Positions 35,573 through 45,175 of a stretch of DNA of 64,000 nt are shown piece after piece; the first letter of the stretch is position 1, and the number at the start of each line of letters is the position of its first letter. This stretch comes from Cumulibacter sp047975195 (GTDB lineage: Bacteria; Actinomycetota; Actinomycetes; Mycobacteriales; Antricoccaceae): NCBI GenBank assembly GCA_047975195.1, contig JBKEDB010000087.1, positions 22,348-86,347 on the forward strand, written 5' to 3'. A program made the position numbers and the translations under genes. The notes below the pieces were generated by a model. It worked only from the letters and a program-made list of their open reading frames with translations. It had not been told where the DNA came from and did no database searches.

Positions 35573-36124
35573 ATGTACCTGCCCGCCGTTGACGATGAGC
35601 GCACCACCCTCCGTAACTACCTTGAGATGCAGCTGGATGCCGTCCGCGACGCCGGCTATGGCCTGGCCGACGAGCAACTTCGCGAAACGCCCCTACGTTC
35701 CTCCCTCTCGGTCGCCGGCATCATCAAGCACGTCGCCTGGTGTATGGCGGGCGCGCTCAACGCGTCCGGACAGTTGGACGACTCGCCGATCGACCTCGCC
35801 GACTATTTCGGCGCGTTCACCATGGGCGACGGCGAGTCCGGCGACTCGCTGCGCGCGACCTACGAAGACGTGAAGGCCAAGTATCTGGTGATGATCGAAC
35901 ACACCGACCTCGATGCGGTGATCACCGCGCCGCCTGCGCCTTGGTATGGACTGCCCGGCGGCAATGGCGTCGCACTGCGCTACCTCGTCGTCCACCACGT
36001 CGAGGAGTTCGCTCGGCACGCTGGTCACGCGGACATCATTCGCGAGCAGATCGACGGCGCGACAGCCGCGGCGTTGAACGCTGCCGTCGAGGGTCGAGCC
36101 GCGAATGAGTTCGTCACACCTTGA
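35573..36124 (+). CDS. DinB-family (DUF664) protein
   Basis: A 183-residue protein of the DinB/YfiT four-helix superfamily. It shows the N-terminal LRNYLEMQLDAVRDA helix, HVAWCMAGAL with a candidate metal histidine, and a C-terminal LRYLVVHHVEEFARHAGHAD carrying paired histidines. Actinobacterial relatives include mycothiol-dependent enzymes, but the exact role here is unknown. GAGGAG lies seven bases before the ATG. Confidence 0.88.
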   Translation: MYLPAVDDERTTLRNYLEMQLDAVRDAGYGLADEQLRETPLRSSLSVAGIIKHVAWCMAGALNASGQLDDSPIDLADYFGAFTMGDGESGDSLRATYEDVKAKYLVMIEHTDLDAVITAPPAPWYGLPGGNGVALRYLVVHHVEEFARHAGHADIIREQIDGATAAALNAAVEGRAANEFVTP

Positions 36125-36231
36125 CAGCCGTCGGCCGCCCGCTGAGCACACCGGTTCTGACCCGCCGCGGTGGTTGTGGTTATTGTCAGGCGAACTACGA
36201 CAATCCGTCCCCGACGCTTCAGGAGCCGCAC

Positions 36232-36999
36232 ATGTCAGAATCGCCCGTCCTGATCGAGGTCCAGAACCGGATCGCCACGATCACCCTCAACCGGCCCGAG
36301 GCGCGCAATGCGCTCAGCCGCGAACTACTCGAACTGCTGCCACAGGTATTGCAGGCCGCCGACAACGATCCTGAGGTCGACGTCCTGGTGATGACCGGCA
36401 CCGATCCGGCGTTCACCGCAGGCTTGGATCTCAAGCAGGTCGGCGAAAGCCAGATCATCGATTCGTTCACGGCGGGGCAGGTCAAGAAGCCCTGGCCCGA
36501 GCTCACCAAGCCGCTGATTGGCGCTGTCAACGGGGTTGCGGTCACCGGTGGATTCGAACTCGCGCTGAACTGCGACTTGCTGATCGCCTCGGAGAAGGCA
36601 TACTTCGCCGACACGCATGCACGCGTCGGGGTTCAGCCGGGCTGGGGCTTGACCGTCCTGCTGCCGCAGGCGATCGGCGTACGCCGCGCCCGCGAGTTGA
36701 GCATGAGCGGCCGATTCCTGGACGCGCAGACTGCCTACGACTGGGGGCTGGTCAACCGCGTCGTCGCCCACGAGGATCTGCTGCCGACGACCTACGAATT
36801 GGCCGCTTCGATCATCGATAACGATCAGCTCGGCGTACGTCGCGTGCTGAAAACCTATGCGGAGAACAACGCCGAACTCGACCAGTGGCAGAACGAAGCC
36901 ACCGCCGGCGCGGACTGGAAGCGCGAGCAGTTCTCCCCCGAGAAGGTCGCCGAACGTCGCGCCGCGATCCAGGCCCGCGGACGGGCACAGACCAGCTAG
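36232..36999 (+). CDS. enoyl-CoA hydratase/isomerase family protein
   Basis: Crotonase-fold protein of 255 residues. It has the N-terminal TITLNRPEARNALS signature, a first oxyanion-hole loop DPAFTAGLDLKQ and a second GVAVTGGFELALNCDLLIAS. The glutamates of classical hydratases are only partly evident, so another crotonase reaction is possible. The ATG at 36232 has AGGAG six bases upstream; the longer frame overlapping the DinB stop lacks one. A strong terminator follows. Confidence 0.93.
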   Translation: MSESPVLIEVQNRIATITLNRPEARNALSRELLELLPQVLQAADNDPEVDVLVMTGTDPAFTAGLDLKQVGESQIIDSFTAGQVKKPWPELTKPLIGAVNGVAVTGGFELALNCDLLIASEKAYFADTHARVGVQPGWGLTVLLPQAIGVRRARELSMSGRFLDAQTAYDWGLVNRVVAHEDLLPTTYELAASIIDNDQLGVRRVLKTYAENNAELDQWQNEATAGADWKREQFSPEKVAERRAAIQARGRAQTS

Positions 37000-37014
37000 T
37001 CAGTCCGCCATGGG

Positions 37015-37048
37015 AAAGGCCACCGCCAGCACGCTGGCGGTGGCCTTT
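37015..37048 (+). terminator. intrinsic terminator between enoyl-CoA hydratase and argG
   Basis: Perfect 16-base stem AAAGGCCACCGCCAGC / GCTGGCGGTGGCCTTT with a tiny loop, 15 bases after the hydratase stop and 22 bases beyond the argG stop on the other strand. A-rich and T-rich ends make it usable in both directions for these convergent genes. Confidence 0.93.
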
Positions 37049-37070
37049 CTCATCCTGCTGTGAAGTTTCG

Positions 37071-38483
37071 TTAGTCGGTGCCGGCTTCCAAAGCGGCACG
37101 GTCGAGCGCCTCATCATCTGCAGTCGTGCCGTCGAGGGCTCGGATCGACTCAGATCCGCCGTGCTCCAACTCGCCGACGAGATCGCCCTCGGCCCCGAGT
37201 TGCCCGCGGGAGGCGTAGAACTCCAACTTGGAGCGTGAGTCGGCGATGTCCAGATTGCGCATCGTCAACTGTCCGATCCGGTCGGTCGGACCGAACGCGG
37301 CGTTCTCGACCCGTTCCATCGACAACTTGTCCGGGTGGTAACTGAAATGCTCCCCCTGGGTATCGAGGATCGCGTAGTCCTCGCCGCGGCGCAGCCGAAG
37401 CGTGACGCTACCGGTGACCGCTGAACCGACCCAGCGCTGCAATCCTTCGCGAAGCATCAACGACTGCGGGTCCAGCCAACGACCTTCGTACAGCAGTCGG
37501 CCGAGGCGGCGACCCTCGTTGTGGTACTGCGCGATCGTGTCCTCGTTATGGATCGCGTTCAGTAGCCGCTCGTACGCGGTGAACAGTAACGCCATCCCCG
37601 GGGCCTCGTAGATTCCGCGGCTCTTTGCCTCGATGATCCGGTTCTCGATCTGATCGCTCATGCCGAGTCCGTGGCGTCCGCCGATCGCGTTCGCCTCCAA
37701 CACCAGGTCGACGGCGGACTCGAACTCGCGACCGTTGATGGCTACCGGGCGCCCCTCCTCGAAGGACACCGTGACGTCTTCTGTGACGATGTCAACGGCC
37801 GGGTCCCAGTGCGCAACGCCCATGATCGGGCTGACGATTTCCACGGACTGATCGAGGTGCTCCAGGCTTTTCGCCTCGTGCGTCGCGCCCCAGATATTGG
37901 CGTCGGTCGAGTAGGCCTTCTCTACCGAGTCGCGGTACGGCAGGTCGCGTTCAGTCAGCCACTGCGACATTTCGGTGCGGCCGCCGAGCTCGCGCACGAA
38001 GTCGGCATCCAGCCATGGCTTGTATATCCGCAACTGCGGGTTGGCCAGCAGGCCGTAGCGATAGAAGCGTTCAATGTCGTTGCCCTTGAACGTCGATCCG
38101 TCGCCCCAGATATTCACGTCGTCCGCGTGCATCGCGCGCACCAGCAGGGTGCCGGTGACGGCACGGCCGAGCGGGGTGGTGTTGAAGTATGTGCGCCCAC
38201 CGGATCGGATATGGAACGCGCCACAGGTGATGGCGACGAGCCCTTCTTCCACGAGTTGCTCACGACAGTCGACTAGCCGGGACAACTCGGCGCCATACTG
38301 CGTGGCGCGGCCCGGGACCTCGTCGATCTCCGGTTCGTCGTACTGGCCCAGGTTCGCGGTATAGGTGCACGGTACGGCACCTTTCTCGCGCATCCAGGCG
38401 ACGGCTACCGAGGTATCGAGGCCACCGGAGAAGGCAATCCCGACACGCTCACCAACAGGAATTCTCGTCAATACTTTGGACAC
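37071..38483 (-). CDS. argG: argininosuccinate synthase
   Basis: ArgG of 470 residues, joining citrulline and aspartate with ATP in arginine synthesis. The PP-loop AFSGGLDTSVAV lies near residue 18. Length and the HIRSGGRTYFNTTPLGRA and STFKGNDIERFYRYGLL segments place it in the long, E. coli-like type rather than the shorter (about 400-residue) form usual in actinobacteria. No other arginine gene is nearby, so it stands alone here. Confidence 0.96.
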   Translation of the reverse strand: MSKVLTRIPVGERVGIAFSGGLDTSVAVAWMREKGAVPCTYTANLGQYDEPEIDEVPGRATQYGAELSRLVDCREQLVEEGLVAITCGAFHIRSGGRTYFNTTPLGRAVTGTLLVRAMHADDVNIWGDGSTFKGNDIERFYRYGLLANPQLRIYKPWLDADFVRELGGRTEMSQWLTERDLPYRDSVEKAYSTDANIWGATHEAKSLEHLDQSVEIVSPIMGVAHWDPAVDIVTEDVTVSFEEGRPVAINGREFESAVDLVLEANAIGGRHGLGMSDQIENRIIEAKSRGIYEAPGMALLFTAYERLLNAIHNEDTIAQYHNEGRRLGRLLYEGRWLDPQSLMLREGLQRWVGSAVTGSVTLRLRRGEDYAILDTQGEHFSYHPDKLSMERVENAAFGPTDRIGQLTMRNLDIADSRSKLEFYASRGQLGAEGDLVGELEHGGSESIRALDGTTADDEALDRAALEAGTD

Positions 38484-38504
38484 GGGTTGAGCCTAGACCG
38501 CACC

Positions 38505-38578
38505 TAGGTGTGACCGCGCACTGCCTCGTCGTCGGCGGGGGAAGCGCTGACGCGATGCTCGTCGCACGGTCACACCTA
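38505..38578. repeat. 12-base inverted repeat upstream of argG
   Basis: TAGGTGTGACCG at 38505-38516 is repeated exactly as its reverse complement at 38567-38578, 50 bases apart, in the space between argG and the surface-protein gene. It could be the stem of a terminator for the surface-protein gene, but no T-run follows, or a pair of operator half-sites for argG. Confidence 0.6.
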
Positions 38579-38594
38579 AGCGACTATCGGCGTA

Positions 38595-40742
38595 CTAGCC
38601 CTGGGCGCGGTGCCGGTATCGGGTACCGATCGCCATCGTGCCGCCGACCGTGATCAGAAGCGCCGCGAAGCCGGCGAGGGTGGTGACGGCAGCGCCGGTG
38701 TTAGCCAGCGTCCCACCGTCTGTTGGCGGGGTTGTCGGGGCTGTCGGAGGCACCTCTGGGCCCTGCGATGGGGGCGTCGTAGGTGTTGACGGTTCGGCCA
38801 CGTACTTGGTCGTTTCGTCATCCTCTGCGGTGACCTCGATGTCCCCGAAGGTCCCTGCGGCGTCGGCAACGTTCACCAGAACGCCCGCCGTAACGTCATC
38901 TGGAGTCGCGACGGACTCAGCCGTGCATGGAATCGACTCGCCGACGTTCAGCGTCGCGACAGGAACGGCAGGCTCGCAACTGAGGATCGTTGCGCGATCA
39001 TCGGTGACCGTGACGTTGCTCAGCGGCACATTGCCGGTGTTGGTCGCGACGATCTCGTACTCGACGACGTCGCCGACATCCGAGAACTGGTCCGTGAGAG
39101 CAATCTTCACGATGCCGATCGCGGGTTCCGCCGACAGCGTGACCGTCGTCGGGTCGTCCCCTTGATCATTCGCATCGTTGTCGTTGACGCCGAGCGGGCT
39201 TTCGGTCTCCGTGGTGGCGGGATCGTCAACGACACTGCCATCGGGCGCGGTGCCGGTGTCTGAGGAGTCAGAGACCTCCCCCGCCGAGCTGTTGCCCGTG
39301 GCGGTTGCGACGTTCTCCACCCCGCCACTGACGAGGTCGTCGACGGTAATGACATAGGTCGCGGTGAACGTCGTACCGTCGCTTTCGTCAACGGCGAGAT
39401 CAACGGGCCCACCGGACACCTCGGCTAGGTCGTCGCTGACCGCTACCTCAGTCAGCGGCACATTGCCGGTATTTGTGACAGTAAACGCGTAGTTCACTAC
39501 ATCCCCGGCATCGGTCAGTCCATTTCCGTTGGCGTCCTCCACCGAACTGACGGACTTGATGAGGTCGATGCCAGGCGCGATCTGACCGATCCCAAAGTTC
39601 GCGTTCGTGATCGACGCATTCTCCACCGAGACGTCCAGCCAGCCGTCCACCAGGCCATCGTTGCCGTCGTTGTCGCAGCAGTCTTCACCGGTGTGCATCC
39701 AGCCGTCTGGGAGGGACGGCGATGCGATGCTGCCCACCTCGGGCTCGGTGCTCGCGATCGTGATGCGGTAGTCGCTGTTGTTGTCCACTCCGATGAAGTC
39801 ATAGGACCCATCATCATTGACCGGTACCGATCTGATGACCACACCGTCGGGGTCAGTGAGCACGGCGTAGAGCGGGGTTCTGTCGATCGCACCTACCCCG
39901 GTTCCGTTGACGTCGCCATCACGGGTGAGGTCGTTGAGCACGTTGCCGCTCAGGGAGTACACGCAGGCATCGAACCCCACGTAAATGTCGTCGATCTCGA
40001 ATGCATCCCCCGCCAGGTCAGGGCCCCACAGGTAGAGCCGAACCGTGTACGAGGTGTCGTGCTCGATCGCGTATTCGGTCTTCTCGTTGAACCGACCATG
40101 CGGGTAAGAGGCCGGGACTCCGCCGACGACATTGCCATCTTCAGGCACGGCGAATTCGGCGAGGTCGGTCGTCGTAGCCCAGTTATCGTTGCTGATCACG
40201 AAGCCGACGTTGTACGCCGGGTTGGTGTCGGGACGATTGAGGAATCCTGCCCAGTCGAGGTCGGCACTCTGGAAGTCGTCATCGGTAACGAACGAGAACT
40301 CGATGTAATCGTCGTTGGCGATCGCCTCCGCGCGGCTGGTCGAACTCACACCCGTTACGTCGTTCGAACGAGGGGCGGGGAGGTGCGTGAGTACTACGTC
40401 GCCCCCGGTCGTCAGATCGGTGATATCGGTAGCGGGGGTGTCCGTCAATCGCCCCATCGCGCGATTGTTGTCGTCCTCGAACGCCCTGAGTCCGGAGTAG
40501 TTGATCCACGTGCGCCCGAGCAGACTTCCCGACGGATTCTCCGAATTGACCTCGGTGCCAGGCGTCGACGGTTCGGGATTCCCGAATGCCGTGTTGTAGC
40601 AGGCGCTCGCCAGGCCGGCATCGTTTGTGTCGCCATCGTCTGCGGCCGCGAGTGTCGGAATCAGAACTGTCGCACCGATCGCAAGCGTCAAGCCAGCGAG
40701 ACCGCTGAGAGCCGAGCGTTTGAACTTCAAGGGCTTATTCAT
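38595..40742 (-). CDS. sortase-anchored surface protein with DUF11-type repeats
   Basis: Exported protein of 715 residues. The N-terminus is a signal peptide (about residues 1-34, ending in ATVLIPTLAAADDG). It is followed by an N-terminal adhesin-like domain, an SdrD_B-like segment (SGNVLNDLTRDGDVNG), and two Asp/Asn-rich DUF11-type modules (each with TNTGNVPL). The C-terminus has a Pro/Thr spacer, LANTG, a hydrophobic helix and a basic tail. LANTG fits the LAxTG signal of class E sortases. No sortase lies in the window. Ligand unknown. Confidence 0.88.
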   Translation of the reverse strand: MNKPLKFKRSALSGLAGLTLAIGATVLIPTLAAADDGDTNDAGLASACYNTAFGNPEPSTPGTEVNSENPSGSLLGRTWINYSGLRAFEDDNNRAMGRLTDTPATDITDLTTGGDVVLTHLPAPRSNDVTGVSSTSRAEAIANDDYIEFSFVTDDDFQSADLDWAGFLNRPDTNPAYNVGFVISNDNWATTTDLAEFAVPEDGNVVGGVPASYPHGRFNEKTEYAIEHDTSYTVRLYLWGPDLAGDAFEIDDIYVGFDACVYSLSGNVLNDLTRDGDVNGTGVGAIDRTPLYAVLTDPDGVVIRSVPVNDDGSYDFIGVDNNSDYRITIASTEPEVGSIASPSLPDGWMHTGEDCCDNDGNDGLVDGWLDVSVENASITNANFGIGQIAPGIDLIKSVSSVEDANGNGLTDAGDVVNYAFTVTNTGNVPLTEVAVSDDLAEVSGGPVDLAVDESDGTTFTATYVITVDDLVSGGVENVATATGNSSAGEVSDSSDTGTAPDGSVVDDPATTETESPLGVNDNDANDQGDDPTTVTLSAEPAIGIVKIALTDQFSDVGDVVEYEIVATNTGNVPLSNVTVTDDRATILSCEPAVPVATLNVGESIPCTAESVATPDDVTAGVLVNVADAAGTFGDIEVTAEDDETTKYVAEPSTPTTPPSQGPEVPPTAPTTPPTDGGTLANTGAAVTTLAGFAALLITVGGTMAIGTRYRHRAQG

Positions 40743-40928
40743 TTTCCTCTTTCACCCTGAATGCTCCGAGCGCGCCCCAGACCGACAATCAACTGATCGT
40801 AGGTAGTCCGCGCCGAGTTAAGTCGACATTAGTCTGACAATTCTCTGGCAGTTCTGCAGCAGTTATCCCAAATACACGATCCTCGCCGCCATGATGTGTA
40901 ACACTGCGTGCATCACTCCGAAGAAGTC

Positions 40929-42383
40929 TCACTCCTCCTCGTACCCGCGGTAGGACGCCCTCGAAAGCCAGACAGCGCCGAGCGAGGCGATCAGCAGGAC
41001 GCCGAACGCGATGGGGACGCCGTCCAGTAGCCCCTCCCGGAACTCTTCGGGAATCATCGCGTTGGCGATGGCGTACACCGCACTCTTGCCTTCCTGCGGC
41101 AGCAAGATGGTGACGCTGGCCAATGCGACCGCCGTACCGGCCACGATGCCGGTGCCTTGGATCATCACGCGTAGCGATCCGACGACGCCGAGGCGTTCCG
41201 GCGGGGTCGCCTTGGTGATCGCCGACGCGTTGGCGGTTTGCACCATGCCGCCCGCTGCGCCAGCGAGCGCGCCGCCGATCGCGACGAGAACCCACGCCTC
41301 ATGCCACCAGATCATCGAGGCGCAAAATAGGACGGCGACGACGCCTATCGCTGCCCCCGCCGTGCTGACCCAGGCACTGCCTTTCCGCATTTCGATCGTC
41401 CCAGCCAGCGGCGAGGCGACGAGAGTGCCGACAGCGATCGGCAGCACCAAAAATCCAGCCATGGTCGCGCTCATGCCGTAGGCGGACTGGTAGATCAGCG
41501 CGACCAGGATCAGGATGGCGAACCGGACCAGGTGGGTGAGCATGGTGGTGAAACTGGTACCGAGGAAAAGTCGGTCGCGAAACAGGCTCATGTCGATCAG
41601 CGGCAACCTCGCCCTGGCCTCGCGCCAGATGAGCAACGGCACGAGTACCGCGAGGCACGCGCACGACACCACGATGTAGGGAACGTCGAACCCGCGTGAG
41701 GCTATTTGGGTCAGCATCGCCACGAAGGTAGTGGCGATCGCGATAACCAGCGTCGAGCCGAGCATGTCGAAGTCTTTGCCGTGCCCAGCGGCGTCGCGGG
41801 GTAAGAACCGCAGCGCGCCCACGAGCATGAGTACGCAGAATGGGATGTTGATCCAGAACATCCACGGCCAGCCGATGGTGTCGACCATGACGCCACCGAT
41901 GACCGGACCGAGCAGTTGCGCGGCCGAGTTGCAGGCATAGTAGATGCCCATCGCCTGGCCGATTCGAGCGCGCGGCACGGCGCGAGCGATGATCGCGCTC
42001 GTGGTCGAGAACATCATTGCCGAACCAACACCGCTGACCGCGCGCCCGGCGATCAGCACACCACCGTTGGTCGCGATCGCGCTCAGCACTGAGCCCAGCC
42101 CGAACACGACGACGCCGGCGGTAAACAGATTGCGCCGGGAGGCCAGATCTCCGAGGCGCCCGAACGACACCATCAGCGCGTTGCTGGCCAGCATGTTGGC
42201 CAGCAGGATCCAGCTTGACTGCGCGGCGCTCGCGTCGATCTCATGCGAGATCGTCGAGAGCGCGATGTTGACGATGGACATGTTGAGCCCACCGACAAAC
42301 ATGCACAGCGATGCAATCGCCACCACGTTCCGGGCGTGTGCCCGCGACGTGGTGGCGATTGTTGGTACTGTGCCGCTACTCAT
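40929..42383 (-). CDS. MFS drug:proton antiporter, DHA2 (EmrB/QacA) type
   Basis: Polytopic membrane protein of 484 residues with about 14 hydrophobic segments. The FGRLGDLASRRNLF motif A and the GSAMMFSTTSAIIARAVPRARIGQAMG motif C region (shown here in part) are typical of DHA2 exporters. It starts 15 bases after the stop of an SDR gene, so the two are probably co-transcribed. The substrate is unknown; it may export a product or inhibitor of the reductase reaction. Confidence 0.9.
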   Translation of the reverse strand: MSSGTVPTIATTSRAHARNVVAIASLCMFVGGLNMSIVNIALSTISHEIDASAAQSSWILLANMLASNALMVSFGRLGDLASRRNLFTAGVVVFGLGSVLSAIATNGGVLIAGRAVSGVGSAMMFSTTSAIIARAVPRARIGQAMGIYYACNSAAQLLGPVIGGVMVDTIGWPWMFWINIPFCVLMLVGALRFLPRDAAGHGKDFDMLGSTLVIAIATTFVAMLTQIASRGFDVPYIVVSCACLAVLVPLLIWREARARLPLIDMSLFRDRLFLGTSFTTMLTHLVRFAILILVALIYQSAYGMSATMAGFLVLPIAVGTLVASPLAGTIEMRKGSAWVSTAGAAIGVVAVLFCASMIWWHEAWVLVAIGGALAGAAGGMVQTANASAITKATPPERLGVVGSLRVMIQGTGIVAGTAVALASVTILLPQEGKSAVYAIANAMIPEEFREGLLDGVPIAFGVLLIASLGAVWLSRASYRGYEEE

Positions 42384-42397
42384 GCAGCATCCGCTAG

Positions 42398-43156
42398 TTA
42401 GCGACCACCGTTCACATGCAGGGTTTGGCCCGTGACGAAGCTCGACTCGTCGGAGGCAAAAAATGCCACGACGTTCGCGATGTCGATCGGCTGGCCGATA
42501 CGCCCCAGCGGGGTGGCCGCCGCAGCGCCCTTCTGGAAGTCTTCCTTAGCGACGCCGACGCGCGCGGCGGTCGAATCGGTCATCGGGGTTTCGATGAAGC
42601 CGGGAGCGACAGCGTTCACGTTGATATTGAACTTGCCCAGTTCCAGGGCGAGCGTCGAAGTGAGGCCGATGATGCCGGCCTTGGCGGCCGAGTAGTTGGC
42701 CTGGCCACGGTTGCCCAGCGCGGAGCGGCTAGACAGGTTCACGATCTTGCCGTACTTCTGCTCGGTCATGACCTTGCTGGCCTGCTTGACGGTATTGAAC
42801 GCGCCGCGCAGATGCACGGCCATGACCATGTCCCAGTCCTCTTCGGTCATCTTGAACAGTAAGTTGTCGCGAATGATCCCAGCGTTGTTGACCAGGATGT
42901 GCAGGCCACCAAGTTCGTCGACGGTGCGCTTGACGCCGGCCTCGACCTGATCCATCTTCGAGACGTCTGCGCCGATGGCGATCGCCTTTCCGCCGGCGAG
43001 GTTGATCGCCTCGACAGTGCCCGCGAGCGATTCTTCCTTGAGGTCGACAGCAGCGACGGCCGCGCCACCCTTGGCCAGAGTGACAGCGATCTCCTTACCG
43101 ATGCCCTGGGCCGCGCCGGTGACGAACGCTACCTTTCCGCTGAAGTCATGAGCCAT
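42398..43156 (-). CDS. short-chain dehydrogenase/reductase (FabG-like)
   Basis: SDR of 252 residues. It has the NAD(P) loop VTGAAQGIGKE, the NNAGI motif, and catalytic Ser...Tyr-xxx-Lys (LSSRSALGNRGQANYSAAKAG). The closest family is 3-oxoacyl-ACP/acetoacetyl-CoA reductase. It is followed by the DHA2 transporter on the same strand. It resembles but is distinct from the SDR at 56.4 kb. Confidence 0.92.
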   Translation of the reverse strand: MAHDFSGKVAFVTGAAQGIGKEIAVTLAKGGAAVAAVDLKEESLAGTVEAINLAGGKAIAIGADVSKMDQVEAGVKRTVDELGGLHILVNNAGIIRDNLLFKMTEEDWDMVMAVHLRGAFNTVKQASKVMTEQKYGKIVNLSSRSALGNRGQANYSAAKAGIIGLTSTLALELGKFNINVNAVAPGFIETPMTDSTAARVGVAKEDFQKGAAAATPLGRIGQPIDIANVVAFFASDESSFVTGQTLHVNGGR

Positions 43157-43328
43157 AGTCCTGCTCCAAAAAGTTCGTTGGTGAAAATTCCGCCCATGAG
43201 TAGATCACGCACTCGTTTGCACTACGAAGTAGGGTCCGAAACGCGCCCGGAAGTGTGAGTGCTAGCGCTGAAGGTCGTGTTGCGCGTGACGCAGCACCTC
43301 GACGTCAGCGCGCTTGGTGCGGCTGATT

Positions 43329-44675
43329 TCAAGGCTCGCGCACCGGCAGCATCACCAGGAATCCGGCCAGGAGCACCAGCACGATGCCCATAATCCCCCA
43401 ATACTGCGTGTTCGTTTCTCCGGTAATCGCCGAGCCGAGCAACACGAACAGAGCGAACATCGCCGGAGACAGGAACGACACGGCGCGCCCGGTGGTTTGG
43501 TAGAGCCCGAAGATCTCCCCCGATTTACCGGCCGGGATGGCCCGCGCCAAGAACGTGCGGGACGCCGACTGCGCGGGTCCGACAAAAATCGTCATCAGCA
43601 GTCCGCACACCCAGAATGCCATCTGTCCGGCGTCGTGCAGCGTGAAGATGAGTGTGCCAAGCACAACGAGGCTCCCGAGCGAGATCATGATGACCCGTTT
43701 TGGGCCGATCTTGTCGTCCAGAACGCCGAACGCGATCGTGGCGATTCCGGCCACGACGTTGGCGACAGCGCCGAAGATGATCACGTCACCGTCGCTGAAG
43801 CCGTAGGTTCGCGCGGCGATCACCGCGCCGAAGGTAAACACCCCGGCGAGCCCATCGCGGAACAATGCTGAGGCCAGCAGGAAGTAGGCAGTGTGGCGAC
43901 TGCCCTGCCAGATGCGCCCGATCGAGGCGAACAGCAGTCGGTAGGACTGCAGAATTCCGACGCGTTCGGTGACCCGGTCTGTGCCGCGATCCTTCAGGTT
44001 TAAGAACGTGGGGATCGTCCACAGCAGAGTCCAGACTCCGCAGATGACCATGGACACGCGGATGTCCATCCCGTTCTCGTCCGTCACGCCAAGCAGGCCG
44101 ACGTCCGGGGAGATCAGCAAGAAGTAGAGCAGGAGTAGGACGACGATGCCGCCGAGGTAGCCCAGCCCCCAGCCGAACCCGCTGATTCGGCCCACGTTCT
44201 GCTGGTCCGCGAGGTCTTCCAGCGCGGCGTTGTAGTTGACCTCGGCGACGGACGCGACGACGGACCCGACGGCGAGCAGTCCGAGCCCCAGCCACAAATA
44301 CGCCGGATCCGGCGCAACAAAGAACAGCGCGGCCGACAGCAGCACCAGCAACCAGGTGAGGTTGCGCAGGGTCGATATGTTCCGGCCCTTACGGTCGGCG
44401 TTCTGTCCGAGCACAGGGGCGATCAACGCGATGAGTACCCCGGCGATGACCGTTGCGACGGCGAGCGAGATCGACGTTGAATTCTCGCTACCGAAGCTGT
44501 CGCTGGTGATGTAGACACTGAACACGAACGTCGTGATCACCGTGTGGAACGGCTGCGTTCCCCAATCCCACAACGCCCACGAGATCAACTTCTTCTTCGA
44601 TGTGCCACGGTGGTCGCCCAGTGCTCGGGCATGCGGCGCGGCGGGGTCGGACGGTGGGTGCGTGTCGGTGCTCAC
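43329..44675 (-). CDS. UMF1/Atg22-like MFS transporter
   Basis: A 448-residue MFS protein. The ISWALWDWGTQPFHTVITTF motif near residue 33 is characteristic of the UMF1 (Atg22-like) family, whose yeast member exports amino acids from the vacuole. Around twelve hydrophobic segments follow. The GTG at 44675 is the likely start. It lies downstream of ndk on the same strand but 89 bases away, so co-transcription is uncertain. The substrate is unknown. Confidence 0.87.
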   Translation of the reverse strand: MSTDTHPPSDPAAPHARALGDHRGTSKKKLISWALWDWGTQPFHTVITTFVFSVYITSDSFGSENSTSISLAVATVIAGVLIALIAPVLGQNADRKGRNISTLRNLTWLLVLLSAALFFVAPDPAYLWLGLGLLAVGSVVASVAEVNYNAALEDLADQQNVGRISGFGWGLGYLGGIVVLLLLYFLLISPDVGLLGVTDENGMDIRVSMVICGVWTLLWTIPTFLNLKDRGTDRVTERVGILQSYRLLFASIGRIWQGSRHTAYFLLASALFRDGLAGVFTFGAVIAARTYGFSDGDVIIFGAVANVVAGIATIAFGVLDDKIGPKRVIMISLGSLVVLGTLIFTLHDAGQMAFWVCGLLMTIFVGPAQSASRTFLARAIPAGKSGEIFGLYQTTGRAVSFLSPAMFALFVLLGSAITGETNTQYWGIMGIVLVLLAGFLVMLPVREP

Positions 44676-44764
44676 CTGCTGAACGTATCTAGTTCGCGTG
44701 AACTTGGCGAGTCAGCGCGCTTGCAGAACGGTCACGGATCCGCGACCGTACGACGGGCGGTGCC

Positions 44765-45175
44765 CTACAGGTTCGGGAAGAAGATCTTCGCCTCGCGTAC
44801 GCCGTTCTCCGGCGAATCGGATCCGTGCACGATGTTGCGGTTCATCAGCGTGGCGAAGTCCCCGCGGATACTCCCGGTCTCGGCCTTGATCGGATCAGTG
44901 GCACCGGCCAGTTGACGGAACGCGGCGACCGCGTTCTCCCCCTCAGCGACGATCGCAACGAGCGGCCCGGAGGTAATGAACTGCATCAAGTCCGGGTAGA
45001 ACGGCTTTCCCTCATGCTCGGCGTAATGCGCCGCCGCGGTCTGCTCGTCCAGGGTGCGCAACTCCATCGCGACGAGTCTCAGTCCCTTGCGTTCGATGCG
45101 ACTGATGACCTCGCCGACAACCTGCTTAGCCACGCCGTCAGGCTTAACCAGAATGAGCGTGCGCTCGATAACCAT
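44765..45175 (-). CDS. ndk: nucleoside diphosphate kinase
   Basis: Ndk of 136 residues, balancing nucleoside triphosphates by phosphate transfer through the histidine in NIVHGSDS. The N-terminus VIERTLILVKPDGV is typical, so the ATG at 45175 is the start and the upstream open frame is not used. It follows folC and the DUF4233 gene, as in mycobacteria (Rv2445c). Confidence 0.97.
   Translation of the reverse strand: MVIERTLILVKPDGVAKQVVGEVISRIERKGLRLVAMELRTLDEQTAAAHYAEHEGKPFYPDLMQFITSGPLVAIVAEGENAVAAFRQLAGATDPIKAETGSIRGDFATLMNRNIVHGSDSPENGVREAKIFFPNL

Noticed and set aside
39693..40760. 355-residue plus-strand frame
   Set aside because: Antisense of the surface-protein gene, whose signal peptide and LANTG motif fix the coding strand.
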